Positions 1 to 6,378 of a stretch of DNA of 64,000 bases are shown here, piece after piece. How positions within the stretch are numbered: position 1 is the first letter of the stretch; each line of letters opens with the position of its first letter. The DNA is taken from the NCBI GenBank assembly GCA_034006035.1, contig JAVETN010000008.1, positions 1 to 64,000 on the forward strand. Direction: 5' to 3'. Under the pieces are notes generated by a model. That model had not been told where the DNA came from. It was given only the letters and a program-made list of their open reading frames with translations, and did no database searches. The DNA comes from Desulforegulaceae bacterium (GTDB lineage Bacteria; Desulfobacterota; Desulfobacteria; Desulfobacterales; JACKCP01). A program made the position numbers and the translations under genes.

Positions 1-120
1 ATCATCCCCTCTCTCCTGATATCTGGTCTTTGTATATTTTCAGATTATCAGAAGTTTTCTTTGGGTGGGTCAATTTTCAGCTGCAATTTTGTGCTTTAGT
101 GGGTCAATTTTAGGCTACCA
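1..120. mobile_element. Possible terminus of an insertion sequence (IS21-like)
   Basis: The 13-base motif GTGGGTCAATTTT occurs twice, at 65-77 and 99-111, 34 bases apart. Repeated short motifs close to the end are typical of IS21-family termini, and the stretch ends in CA at 119-120. It abuts the point where a methyltransferase-like reading frame breaks off at 124. No transposase is visible because the element would lie to the left of the window. The exact boundary between 120 and 130 cannot be fixed from one end. Confidence 0.4.
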
Positions 121-123
121 AAA

Positions 124-210
124 CTAGACGTTTTTTAGCATTCTTCCTTCTGAGGTGTATTTTTCTTCTTTTGAAAGTAATTTGGTTAAGTCTTCTAGTA
201 AATTCTGCAT
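124..210 (-). pseudogene. 5' remnant of a type III (Mod-like) DNA methyltransferase gene
   Basis: An ATG at 210 follows an AGAGGAA ribosome-binding site and lies 17 bases after the OLD-family gene, as expected for the next gene of an operon. The 28-residue product begins MQNLLEDLTKLLSKEEKY and ends GRMLKNV before TAG. The pattern 'LL..L..LL..DERY.SE.G.LLKN' is how Mod subunits of type III restriction-modification systems typically begin; in those the chain continues with several hundred more residues. Here it stops where the IS-like terminal repeats begin, so I infer an insertion cut the gene. The identification rests on 28 residues only. Confidence 0.45.
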
Positions 211-227
211 ATTGTTCCTCTGTTAAA

Positions 228-1967
228 TCAATCCTTCTCTTGGAGAAGATTGGTAATTTTGTCTTTCAAATCTTGTATTTTTTCTTCTGGTATTTCATCG
301 TTTGTCAGCTTTGATAAAGCTGTTAAAGGTTTAATGTCTTTCCGTTTAGGTGCTTCGTACCCGAGAAAAGACTCCATATCTACATCAAAGAAGGCTATTG
401 CGCATGTAAAATCATTTTTGTTTTCATTAATATATTTGTTAACTTCTTCCTGACCAATTTTTTCACCATCACCGTCGTAAAGTACAGAATGATTTATACC
501 AAGCTCTGAAAAAAGATTCATATATCGGTGTATATTGAATTTGCCCATGGAATCTAATACATAAATCTGCTTTTTTTGTAACTCTTCCCAAGAATTAGCT
601 ATAAGATAATCAAATATTACTTTTTCTGTTGCACCTTCACAAATCAATACATGTTTGGCGAAAAAAGCTGATGCCCTCTCAGTATCTAGCCATAAAGAAT
701 ACCGAAAACTTTCATCATCAATCTTCTTAAGAATATCCGGAGTTTCTTCACCAAGGTGTTTATCTTTTATAAATTTAATCAGTTTCGAATCACTACTATC
801 ATTTACTAATAAATCAGAAAAATACTTATACATGCCTGCATTCGTATTCCATAACTTTTCAAGAACTTCGTTCTTTATTTGATATACTGATGTTCTTCCA
901 CTGTTTTTGTTTACTTTTATTATAGATGGCAACTGATTGATATTCTTACTTACAAATGTTGTGGAATGCGTTGTTATCAAAATTTGATTTTCTTTGGAAA
1001 GTCTCTTTAAACTGAGATTTAAATATTCCTGTTGTGAAGGGTGTAAAAAAGCCTCTGGCTCTTCGAATAGCAACAATGTAAAATCAGGGTTAAAATCTTT
1101 TTTCTTCGGAGTTTTTTTATCGACATATTTACTGCTCAAACGAATGAGAGTATATATAATGTGTCTCTGTAATCCCTGGCCTAAATTATCAATATCGACT
1201 TCTGAATCCTGGAGGTTTCTATCAGTCACATAGTGGTTTAAAAGGTTTTTTACAATATCTTCCGGTTTTATTGCATTGATTTTAAAACCAAAATCTATTT
1301 CCCAATGAGAAATTTGCTCATTGATATCCTGAACAAGGCTGTTTAGTGAAAATTCGTTTCCTTCAGATTCAACTCTAAATTCTTTATTGAAATCTTCAAG
1401 AGCTGTGTTTAATTGCGAGTAGGAAGGGCTATTTGAAACAATTTTTTTGAAAACAAAGTTAGTTATGTCTCTTAATGGAGATGGTCCAGATAGTTTTAAA
1501 GTGTCAGATGTTTTGGACATTTCAGGGATGTAAATAGCAGAACCCAATTTAGCGGAAGATATGTTTTTCGCCCCATAGAATTGATTCTTAGATAATTCGC
1601 CTTTTTCATAAGCAAAAATATTGCTATTCTTCGAATCAATCAGTTCTTTATCATCAGATTTAAAATACCTTCTGACTTTCAGAACCTTATCAGCAGTTTT
1701 ATATTCTTCTTTGATAAGTTCATTTTCTTCATCTGACAAGATGAATGTTAATTCAATCCACGATTCTTTATCATTAGTATCGAATTTGGGAAAATCTTTC
1801 TTATCATTGTATTTAGTGCCACCTTCTTCATAAAAAACTCGAAGTGCGGAAATTACATTTGTTTTGCCAGCATTGTTTTCACCGACTAATAGACTAAAGG
1901 CATCAAGATCAAATGATTCTTCTTTAATTGACCTGAAATTATGGATTTTAACACTCTTTATTTTCAA
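228..1967 (-). CDS. OLD-family ATPase/TOPRIM nuclease
   Basis: The 579-residue protein has an N-terminal ABC-type ATPase domain with Walker A GENNAGKTN (29-37), a signature-like LGQGLQR (262-268) and Walker B LLLFEEPE (298-305). It ends in a TOPRIM domain with its acidic residue in LICEGATEK (E444) and a later DGD (498-500). This is the layout of OLD (overcoming lysogenization defect) nucleases, which act in defence against phage or other incoming DNA. The start is TTG at 1967: an in-frame TAA lies two codons upstream, and GGAGG sits 12 bases before it. Downstream is a methyltransferase remnant rather than the UvrD-like GajB helicase of Gabija, so it is either a stand-alone class 1 OLD protein or part of a broken restriction-type operon. 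Confidence 0.85.
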   Translation of the reverse strand: MKIKSVKIHNFRSIKEESFDLDAFSLLVGENNAGKTNVISALRVFYEEGGTKYNDKKDFPKFDTNDKESWIELTFILSDEENELIKEEYKTADKVLKVRRYFKSDDKELIDSKNSNIFAYEKGELSKNQFYGAKNISSAKLGSAIYIPEMSKTSDTLKLSGPSPLRDITNFVFKKIVSNSPSYSQLNTALEDFNKEFRVESEGNEFSLNSLVQDINEQISHWEIDFGFKINAIKPEDIVKNLLNHYVTDRNLQDSEVDIDNLGQGLQRHIIYTLIRLSSKYVDKKTPKKKDFNPDFTLLLFEEPEAFLHPSQQEYLNLSLKRLSKENQILITTHSTTFVSKNINQLPSIIKVNKNSGRTSVYQIKNEVLEKLWNTNAGMYKYFSDLLVNDSSDSKLIKFIKDKHLGEETPDILKKIDDESFRYSLWLDTERASAFFAKHVLICEGATEKVIFDYLIANSWEELQKKQIYVLDSMGKFNIHRYMNLFSELGINHSVLYDGDGEKIGQEEVNKYINENKNDFTCAIAFFDVDMESFLGYEAPKRKDIKPLTALSKLTNDEIPEEKIQDLKDKITNLLQEKD

Positions 1968-2169
1968 TAGTTAATATTTCCTCCAGCAATTGCAAATACA
2001 GTTTTAGTTAATGAATCTTTGAATTAAGTCTATTAATTCTGTTCACTTTTAATCAGGTTTAGAGAAAAATAAAACCATTAAATTCTTTATTGCAAGCAAA
2101 AACTAAAACATTTCTCTGATTTCCTTCAGTATCGATCTTAGTGAAAATCTTGGAAACTATCAATAATTC

Positions 2170-3246
2170 TTAACGGCAGAATTTACCCCATTCCTCCATC
2201 ATAGGTCTTCTTTCTTCCAAAAGTTCGTTTCTAGCGTAGGCTGCACTGGTTTCATCGCTATTTACGTGAGCTAAGGCAAGCTCAGATAATTCATCAGAGT
2301 AAAAAGGGTGATTATATTTTTTTGGCTGTCTTGCCCAATCTTTGAATGTAGACCTAAAGCCATGTGGGTTGATTAAATCATTTAATTTGGGATCAATATA
2401 TTTTTTTCCTTTTTTATCAAGATTTTTAATGATGCTGTTCATTGCACCATCAGATAAAGCCTTACCTCTTGGGCTGGGAAAAATATATTCATTAATCTTG
2501 GGTAAGTTTATTAACAGTTCTACAGCCTGTTCAGATAAAGGGATTCTTTGTCCTCTCTCATTTTTTTTCATCTTAAAGTTTGGTATTGACCAAACCTTTT
2601 GTGACAGATCTATTTCAGTCCAAATCAAACTGCGTACCATACCTGGTCTAGCTGCCGTTAATATTAAAAATTCAAGTGCCTTTGGAGCTATTCCTTTTAT
2701 ATCTCTTAAATCTTTTATAAATTGGGATACTTCTTCTGGAGGAAGAGCTTTGTAATGGCTTTTTGTTTTATTTTTATCAGGATTAGGCATTAAAGTGCTT
2801 AGATGCCCATCCCATCTTGCAGGATTAAATTTAGAAGGTAAGATTTCAGATGCTATTGCATAATCAAAAATAGCTTTTAATCTTTGCTGAACTTTTTTAC
2901 CCATATCTGCAGTTGTTAGCCAGATAGGATCAAGAATCTTTCGAATGTGATTTGTATCTATATCTTCAATGTTTAAATCACCAATAACCTTGAATGCATG
3001 ATTTTCAAGAGAATTAATCCAGCTTTTTCTTCCCTTATCATTTTTAAGTTCCGGACTAATTTTTGTTTTATGATAGTGGTATGCTATTTCAGAAAAACTC
3101 TTGAATTTTTTTGCTTTTTCTTTTTTTCTTTCTTCAATGGGATTTATGCCTTTATATATTTGATCTTTTATTTCTCTTGCTCTTTCCCTGTTGTCATAAT
3201 CAAGCCCTCCGCATTTCAACAACTTCACCAATTGATTTTTTACCAT
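2170..3246 (-). CDS. P4-type tyrosine integrase lacking the N-terminal arm-binding domain
   Basis: This 358-residue protein is a close paralogue of the integrase just upstream. It keeps the core-binding region (SEIAYHYHKTKISPEL) and the full catalytic domain: Arg in ILTAARPGM, HGFRSTFKDWAR, LALAHVNSDET and the tyrosine in AAYARNE. It lacks the roughly 70-residue DUF4102 arm-site domain that begins P4-type integrases; alignment with the neighbour starts only at its 'AREK' segment. The start codon lies inside the 3' end of the upstream integrase (47-base overlap) with no clear ribosome-binding site, so translation is probably coupled. It may be a partly deleted gene that still carries all catalytic residues, or a directionality partner. 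Confidence 0.85.
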   Translation of the reverse strand: MVKNQLVKLLKCGGLDYDNRERAREIKDQIYKGINPIEERKKEKAKKFKSFSEIAYHYHKTKISPELKNDKGRKSWINSLENHAFKVIGDLNIEDIDTNHIRKILDPIWLTTADMGKKVQQRLKAIFDYAIASEILPSKFNPARWDGHLSTLMPNPDKNKTKSHYKALPPEEVSQFIKDLRDIKGIAPKALEFLILTAARPGMVRSLIWTEIDLSQKVWSIPNFKMKKNERGQRIPLSEQAVELLINLPKINEYIFPSPRGKALSDGAMNSIIKNLDKKGKKYIDPKLNDLINPHGFRSTFKDWARQPKKYNHPFYSDELSELALAHVNSDETSAAYARNELLEERRPMMEEWGKFCR

Positions 3247-4468
3247 CGCAATATTTAGCCCAGTCTGACATTAAAGGCCGACGTTCTTCGAGTAGTTCAT
3301 TTCTTGCATAAGCTGACCTTGTGGCATCACTATTTACATGAGCAAGTGCAAGCTCTGATAGTTCATCAGAATAATTAACATGACCGTACCGCTGTGGCTG
3401 TCTTGCCCAGTCTTTAAAAGTACTCCTAAAGCCATGAGGAACAACAAGCCTTCCTGTTGTTTCGTCTGTGTATGTCTTTCCTTTTTTATCAAGTCTCCTG
3501 ATAACGTTATTTACTGCCGTATCACTTAAAATTCCGCCTCTTGGAGATGTGAAAAGATACTCACTCAACTTTGGTAGATCGGCTAACAGGTTTAATGCCT
3601 GCTCTGACAATGGCACTGTGTGAGGTTTTCCAGCTTTCATTCTGTCCGCTGGGATAGTCCAGACTTTATTCTTAAAATCAATTTCCTTCCATGTCGCAAG
3701 CCTTGCTTCCCCTGACCGGCAAGCTGTTAAAATAATAAATTCTAAAGCTCTTGCGGATATGCCTTTATAATCTTTAAGATCTTTTAAAAATTGATTTATC
3801 AGTTCAGGTTTTAACGCTGGTAAATGTTTATCCTGCTTTTTGATTTTTGGAAGTAACTGCTCTAAATTTCCTTTCCATGAGGCCGGATTAAAACCACGTT
3901 CCATAAGATTTGAAGCAATAGCATAATCAAAAATAACCTCTAAACGCTGTCTTATTCTTTTTGCTGTCTCATGCTTATCTGTCCATATTGGTTCAAGTGC
4001 TTTGATAATATGGTTTGTTTCAATGTCTTTAATATTGAAATCACCAATTACAGGGAATATATATTTTTCAATTTGTGATATCCAATTTTTAATATGCTTT
4101 TGATTTGTAAGTTCAGGAATGATTTTTATTTTATGATACTGATATGCTATTTCTGAAAATAAATTTATTTGTTCCGCTTTTGTTTTATATCGTTCTTTAA
4201 CTAAATCTACACCTTGACTTTGAAGGTTTAAAAGCTCCCTTACTTTTTCTCTGGCATCAGCTAATGAAATATTCGGATAGCTCCCTAAGCCCCAAACATA
4301 AAATCTACCTCCTTTTTTTATTCTAAATCTCCAACTTTTAGCCCCAGATTTAAAACACCTTATATATAAATATGGAACACCGCCAACGGCATAATCGGAA
4401 TTGCTTTGCCCTGGCTTTGGTTTTAAAGCTAATAATTGTTTATCTGTAATAGGGGTTTTTATTATCAT
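3200..4468 (-). CDS. P4-type tyrosine site-specific integrase
   Basis: A full-length (422-residue) integrase with an N-terminal DUF4102 domain (about 1-90, including GLGSYPNISLADAREK), a SAM-like core-binding domain and a C-terminal tyrosine recombinase domain. Catalytic residues are visible: Arg in ILTACRSGEARL, the box HGFRSTFKDWARQ, His in LALAHVNSD and Tyr in RSAYARNE. Its gene starts about 165 bases from the 3' end of ssrA, and tmRNA genes are frequent attachment sites for this integrase class. It is therefore the likely recombinase of the island that extends to the left. The C-terminus carries about 14 residues beyond the point where its paralogue ends, overlapping that gene's start. 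Confidence 0.93.
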   Translation of the reverse strand: MIIKTPITDKQLLALKPKPGQSNSDYAVGGVPYLYIRCFKSGAKSWRFRIKKGGRFYVWGLGSYPNISLADAREKVRELLNLQSQGVDLVKERYKTKAEQINLFSEIAYQYHKIKIIPELTNQKHIKNWISQIEKYIFPVIGDFNIKDIETNHIIKALEPIWTDKHETAKRIRQRLEVIFDYAIASNLMERGFNPASWKGNLEQLLPKIKKQDKHLPALKPELINQFLKDLKDYKGISARALEFIILTACRSGEARLATWKEIDFKNKVWTIPADRMKAGKPHTVPLSEQALNLLADLPKLSEYLFTSPRGGILSDTAVNNVIRRLDKKGKTYTDETTGRLVVPHGFRSTFKDWARQPQRYGHVNYSDELSELALAHVNSDATRSAYARNELLEERRPLMSDWAKYCDGKKSIGEVVEMRRA

Positions 4469-4487
4469 AAATATTATCTTTCTTTTT

Positions 4488-4510
4488 AAGGGTATCCATA
4501 AGGGTATCCA
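4488..4510. repeat. 11-base tandem repeat upstream of the integrase gene
   Basis: AAGGGTATCCA occurs at 4488-4498 and again at 4500-4510, a period of 12 bases. It lies 20 bases upstream of the integrase start, between that gene and the ssrA 3' end, where arm-type integrase sites or an autoregulatory site would be expected. The role is inferred from position only. Confidence 0.5.
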
Positions 4511-4632
4511 AAAAGATAAGATATTATGATATTTAATGCAACAAGAAGAGACAAAGATTTTCTAAGAAGTGCTTGTAATGTGTGTTTTTATTGGGTTTTT
4601 GATATTGTTTGAAATTGGATGCAACTATGATG

Positions 4633-4670
4633 TGGTGGAGGCGCCGGGAATTGAACCCGGGTCCGGAGAG
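4633..4670. other. Probable island attachment site (3' end of ssrA)
   Basis: The tRNA-like 3' end of tmRNA (T-arm and acceptor stem) faces two P4-type integrase genes. Islands of this kind usually integrate by recombination within this segment and keep the RNA gene intact. The second att copy would lie to the left, outside the window; I see no duplicate of this segment within 1-4500. Confidence 0.5.
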
Positions 4671-4978
4671 GTTCCACAAAGACTTCTACATGTTTAGTCT
4701 GTAGATTTAATCTCGCAGTCAAAGCCTTTTACAGACAGAAGTTTTTGACCGCCAGTCCGATTAATTTAATCTTTTTGTCAACGGACAGGACAAAAAGACG
4801 AGATTGCTGAGTCGACGCCCAGAACCAGAGACGCAATCTTACCCTGGCAGGACGGTAGCTTATGCTGCTACAGCGTAGTTATAATCGTCTGCGATTATGT
4901 TTGTTTCGCATTATACGGACTGCGAATCCGACATGCCGTCTTGGTTTCTATCAGCCCCGTCGAAACCAGATCGCCCCC
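4633..4978 (-). ncRNA. ssrA: Transfer-messenger RNA (tmRNA)
   Basis: Reading the minus strand, the RNA begins GGGGGCGAUCUGG and ends CGCCUCCACCA, so the 5' GGGGGCG pairs with the 3' CGCCUCC as the acceptor stem, with CCA encoded. The T-loop GGUUCAAUUCC precedes the acceptor strand. The tag frame at 4892-4860 reads GCA GAC GAT ... GCA GCA TAA and encodes ADDYNYAVAA, close to the usual ANDENYALAA-type degradation tags. Its function is rescue of ribosomes stalled on broken messages, with SmpB. It is intact despite the adjacent integrated island. Confidence 0.97.
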
Positions 4979-5011
4979 AAATTTTAAAAGAACTTCTTAA
5001 AAACTGTATAT

Positions 5012-5039
5012 ATTATAATGATTCCTATCTTTAAGTCAA
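5012..5039 (-). promoter_or_regulatory. Promoter of ssrA
   Basis: On the minus strand TTGACT (5039-5034) and a perfect TATAAT (5017-5012) are separated by 16 bases. The start would fall near 5005, about 27 bases before the mature tmRNA 5' end, leaving a leader for RNase P to remove. Confidence 0.75.
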
Positions 5040-5173
5040 TCAAATTTTTAAAATAAATTTAATATCGAGTTGGATTTCCATAGATTTGTTATCTAAATTT
5101 GTTAATAAAGATAATACCCCTTTGATTTAAATACAACCTTTAATAGTTAAAAAAATCAGTTAAGGTTTTAGTG

Positions 5174-5213
5174 TTGACAAAAAAGATTGGAAAGTATAGT
5201 TAGAGATATCTAA
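5174..5213 (+). promoter_or_regulatory. Promoter and DtxR-type operator of the iron repressor gene
   Basis: TTGACA at 5174-5179 is followed by TATAGT (5195-5200) or TAGTTA (5197-5202). Overlapping the -10 region is the inverted repeat TTAGA-GATA-TCTAA at 5200-5213. The same arrangement recurs upstream of feoA, which suggests that the downstream regulator represses itself. Confidence 0.65.
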
Positions 5214-5248
5214 TGATATTAAAGAGAATTGAAAATTATGGATAGAAA

Positions 5249-5806
5249 ATGAATACAAAAATATTAAAAAAAAATAAAAAGCCCCTTACTTCTTCCATGG
5301 AAGACTATCTTGAAGCTATTTACCAACTGAGCCAGGAAAAAAGATTTGTCAGGGTAAAGGATATTGCAAAACAAGTTGGTGTGAAAATGCCTACTGTAAC
5401 AAGTATGCTCAAAAACTTAAGGGACAGGGGGCATGTCTTTTATGAAAAATATGAGTTTGTAGAGTTAACAAAAGAAGGTGAAAAGGTTGGTCGTGAAATC
5501 CAAAGACGACACCAGATTCTTTTTAAATTTTTAACAAAAATTTTAAAGATAGATAATTTAACAGCCGACCAGGAAGCATGCAAAATGGAACATTCTTTAA
5601 GTCCATCAACCCTTCAGAGGGTGGTTGATTTTATGGAGTTTATTCAGATTTGCCCAAGGGCTGGAATGGAATGGCTTGATCATTTTGAAGAATTCAGGAA
5701 ATCAGGGAATAATCCTGGAAAATGTCTTGAAAGAGGAGAATCTGAAATTCCTTGCCAGGTAATTCAAGACAGGGTTGAAATTCTTTCAAAAATGGAAAAT
5801 AAATAA
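5249..5806 (+). CDS. DtxR/IdeR/MntR-family metal-dependent repressor
   Basis: The 185-residue protein has an N-terminal winged helix (SSMEDYLEAIYQL, then VRVKDIAKQVGVKMPTVTSM and a Tyr/Phe-rich wing ending in LTKEG) followed by the dimerisation and metal-binding region (IQRRHQILFKFL, C.MEHSLS, ICPRAGMEW). This is the layout of DtxR-family regulators that bind DNA when loaded with Fe(II) or Mn(II). There is no SH3-like third domain; the tail carries extra cysteines (GKCLERGESEIPC). It lies directly upstream of feoAB, and matching inverted repeats flank it, so it is most likely the iron-dependent repressor of ferrous iron uptake. Confidence 0.9.
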   Translation: MNTKILKKNKKPLTSSMEDYLEAIYQLSQEKRFVRVKDIAKQVGVKMPTVTSMLKNLRDRGHVFYEKYEFVELTKEGEKVGREIQRRHQILFKFLTKILKIDNLTADQEACKMEHSLSPSTLQRVVDFMEFIQICPRAGMEWLDHFEEFRKSGNNPGKCLERGESEIPCQVIQDRVEILSKMENK

Positions 5807-5814
5807 TTTAAGTA

Positions 5815-5853
5815 AAAGCTTGAATTGGTTTTTATAAATTCAGGCTTTTTATT
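5815..5853 (+). terminator. Rho-independent terminator after the DtxR-family gene
   Basis: AAGC-T-TGAATT (5816-5826) pairs with AATTCA-GGCTT (5837-5847), followed by a T run. It separates the repressor from the feo operon. Confidence 0.75.
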
Positions 5854-5864
5854 TGCAAGCAAAC

Positions 5865-5878
5865 TTAGAGTTGTCTAA
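5865..5878. promoter_or_regulatory. DtxR-type operator upstream of feo (distal)
   Basis: TTAGA-GTTG-TCTAA, a perfect 5-base inverted repeat with a 4-base spacer, has the same geometry as the site before the repressor gene. It resembles the DtxR/IdeR consensus half-site TTAGg. Confidence 0.6.
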
Positions 5879-5881
5879 CTA

Positions 5882-5927
5882 TTCTGGGTGACAGATTTTA
5901 CAAATTTACAGCTGTTAAAACCCAGAA
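5882..5927 (+). repeat. Inverted repeat in the feo leader region
   Basis: TTCTGGGT (5882-5889) pairs with ACCCAGAA (5920-5927), with an inner CAG/CTG pairing. It could form a long hairpin; no clear T run follows, so I cannot call it a terminator. The 347-base gap between the repressor and feoA otherwise holds the terminator, two operators and a possible promoter (TTGACT 5985-5990, TACTTA 6008-6013). Confidence 0.35.
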
Positions 5928-6029
5928 ATTTTAACCTTGACTAAAAAAATATCTTAAAGTTTTAAAAAAAATTATAAAATTTGTTTGACTTATAAAACAT
6001 CACCTGGTACTTAGCAGAAACTTTTTAAG

Positions 6030-6043
6030 TTAGACATATCTAC
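6030..6043. promoter_or_regulatory. DtxR-type operator upstream of feoA (proximal)
   Basis: TTAGA-CATA-TCTAC matches the other two sites with one mismatch in the last base. The 13-base core GTTAGAnATATCTA is shared with the site at 5200. It lies just downstream of a plausible -35/-10 pair, as expected for a repressor site. Confidence 0.65.
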
Positions 6044-6153
6044 CAACGCCTGACTTTATCCTTAAATTATAGTGAATATAGGAAGCTGGCATCGGAAAAA
6101 AATAAATTAAGTTTTATGGTTTTTTCGCAACTTTTTATTTGAAGGGATTTTCA

Positions 6154-6378
6154 ATGACTTTGGACAAAATTAAGCCGGGTAACAAGTGTAAAATAAAAGG
6201 TCTTTTGGTATCAAGCATGCTTGGTCAAAGACTTTTTTCCATGGGTATTTATCCAGGAGCAATTGTTGATGTTGTAAGAAATGCTCCGCTTGAAGATCCC
6301 ATGGAAATAAAAATGGATTCAACTCTTGTGTCTTTAAGACATGCAGAAGCAGGTTGTGTGGAGGTTGAACCTCTATGA
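6154..6378 (+). CDS. feoA: Ferrous iron transport protein A
   Basis: A 74-residue SH3-like protein: it starts MTLDKIKPGNKCKIKGL, has the conserved LGQRLFSMGIYPGA turn and ends with the DSTLVSLRHAEAGCVEVEPL segment typical of FeoA. It acts in the cytoplasm with FeoB. I chose ATG 6154 because GAAGGGA lies seven bases before it; an in-frame TTG at 6139 is weaker. Its stop overlaps the feoB start by four bases, so the two are translated together. Confidence 0.95.
   Translation: MTLDKIKPGNKCKIKGLLVSSMLGQRLFSMGIYPGAIVDVVRNAPLEDPMEIKMDSTLVSLRHAEAGCVEVEPL

Noticed and set aside
228-1967. Assignment of the OLD-family gene to a Gabija system (gajA)
   Set aside because: Gabija needs a UvrD-like gajB next to it. 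The next gene is a methyltransferase-like fragment, so only OLD family is claimed.
2342-2755. A 137-codon open frame on the plus strand
   Set aside because: It lies wholly opposite the integrase gene with catalytic motifs and has no ribosome-binding site or recognisable product.
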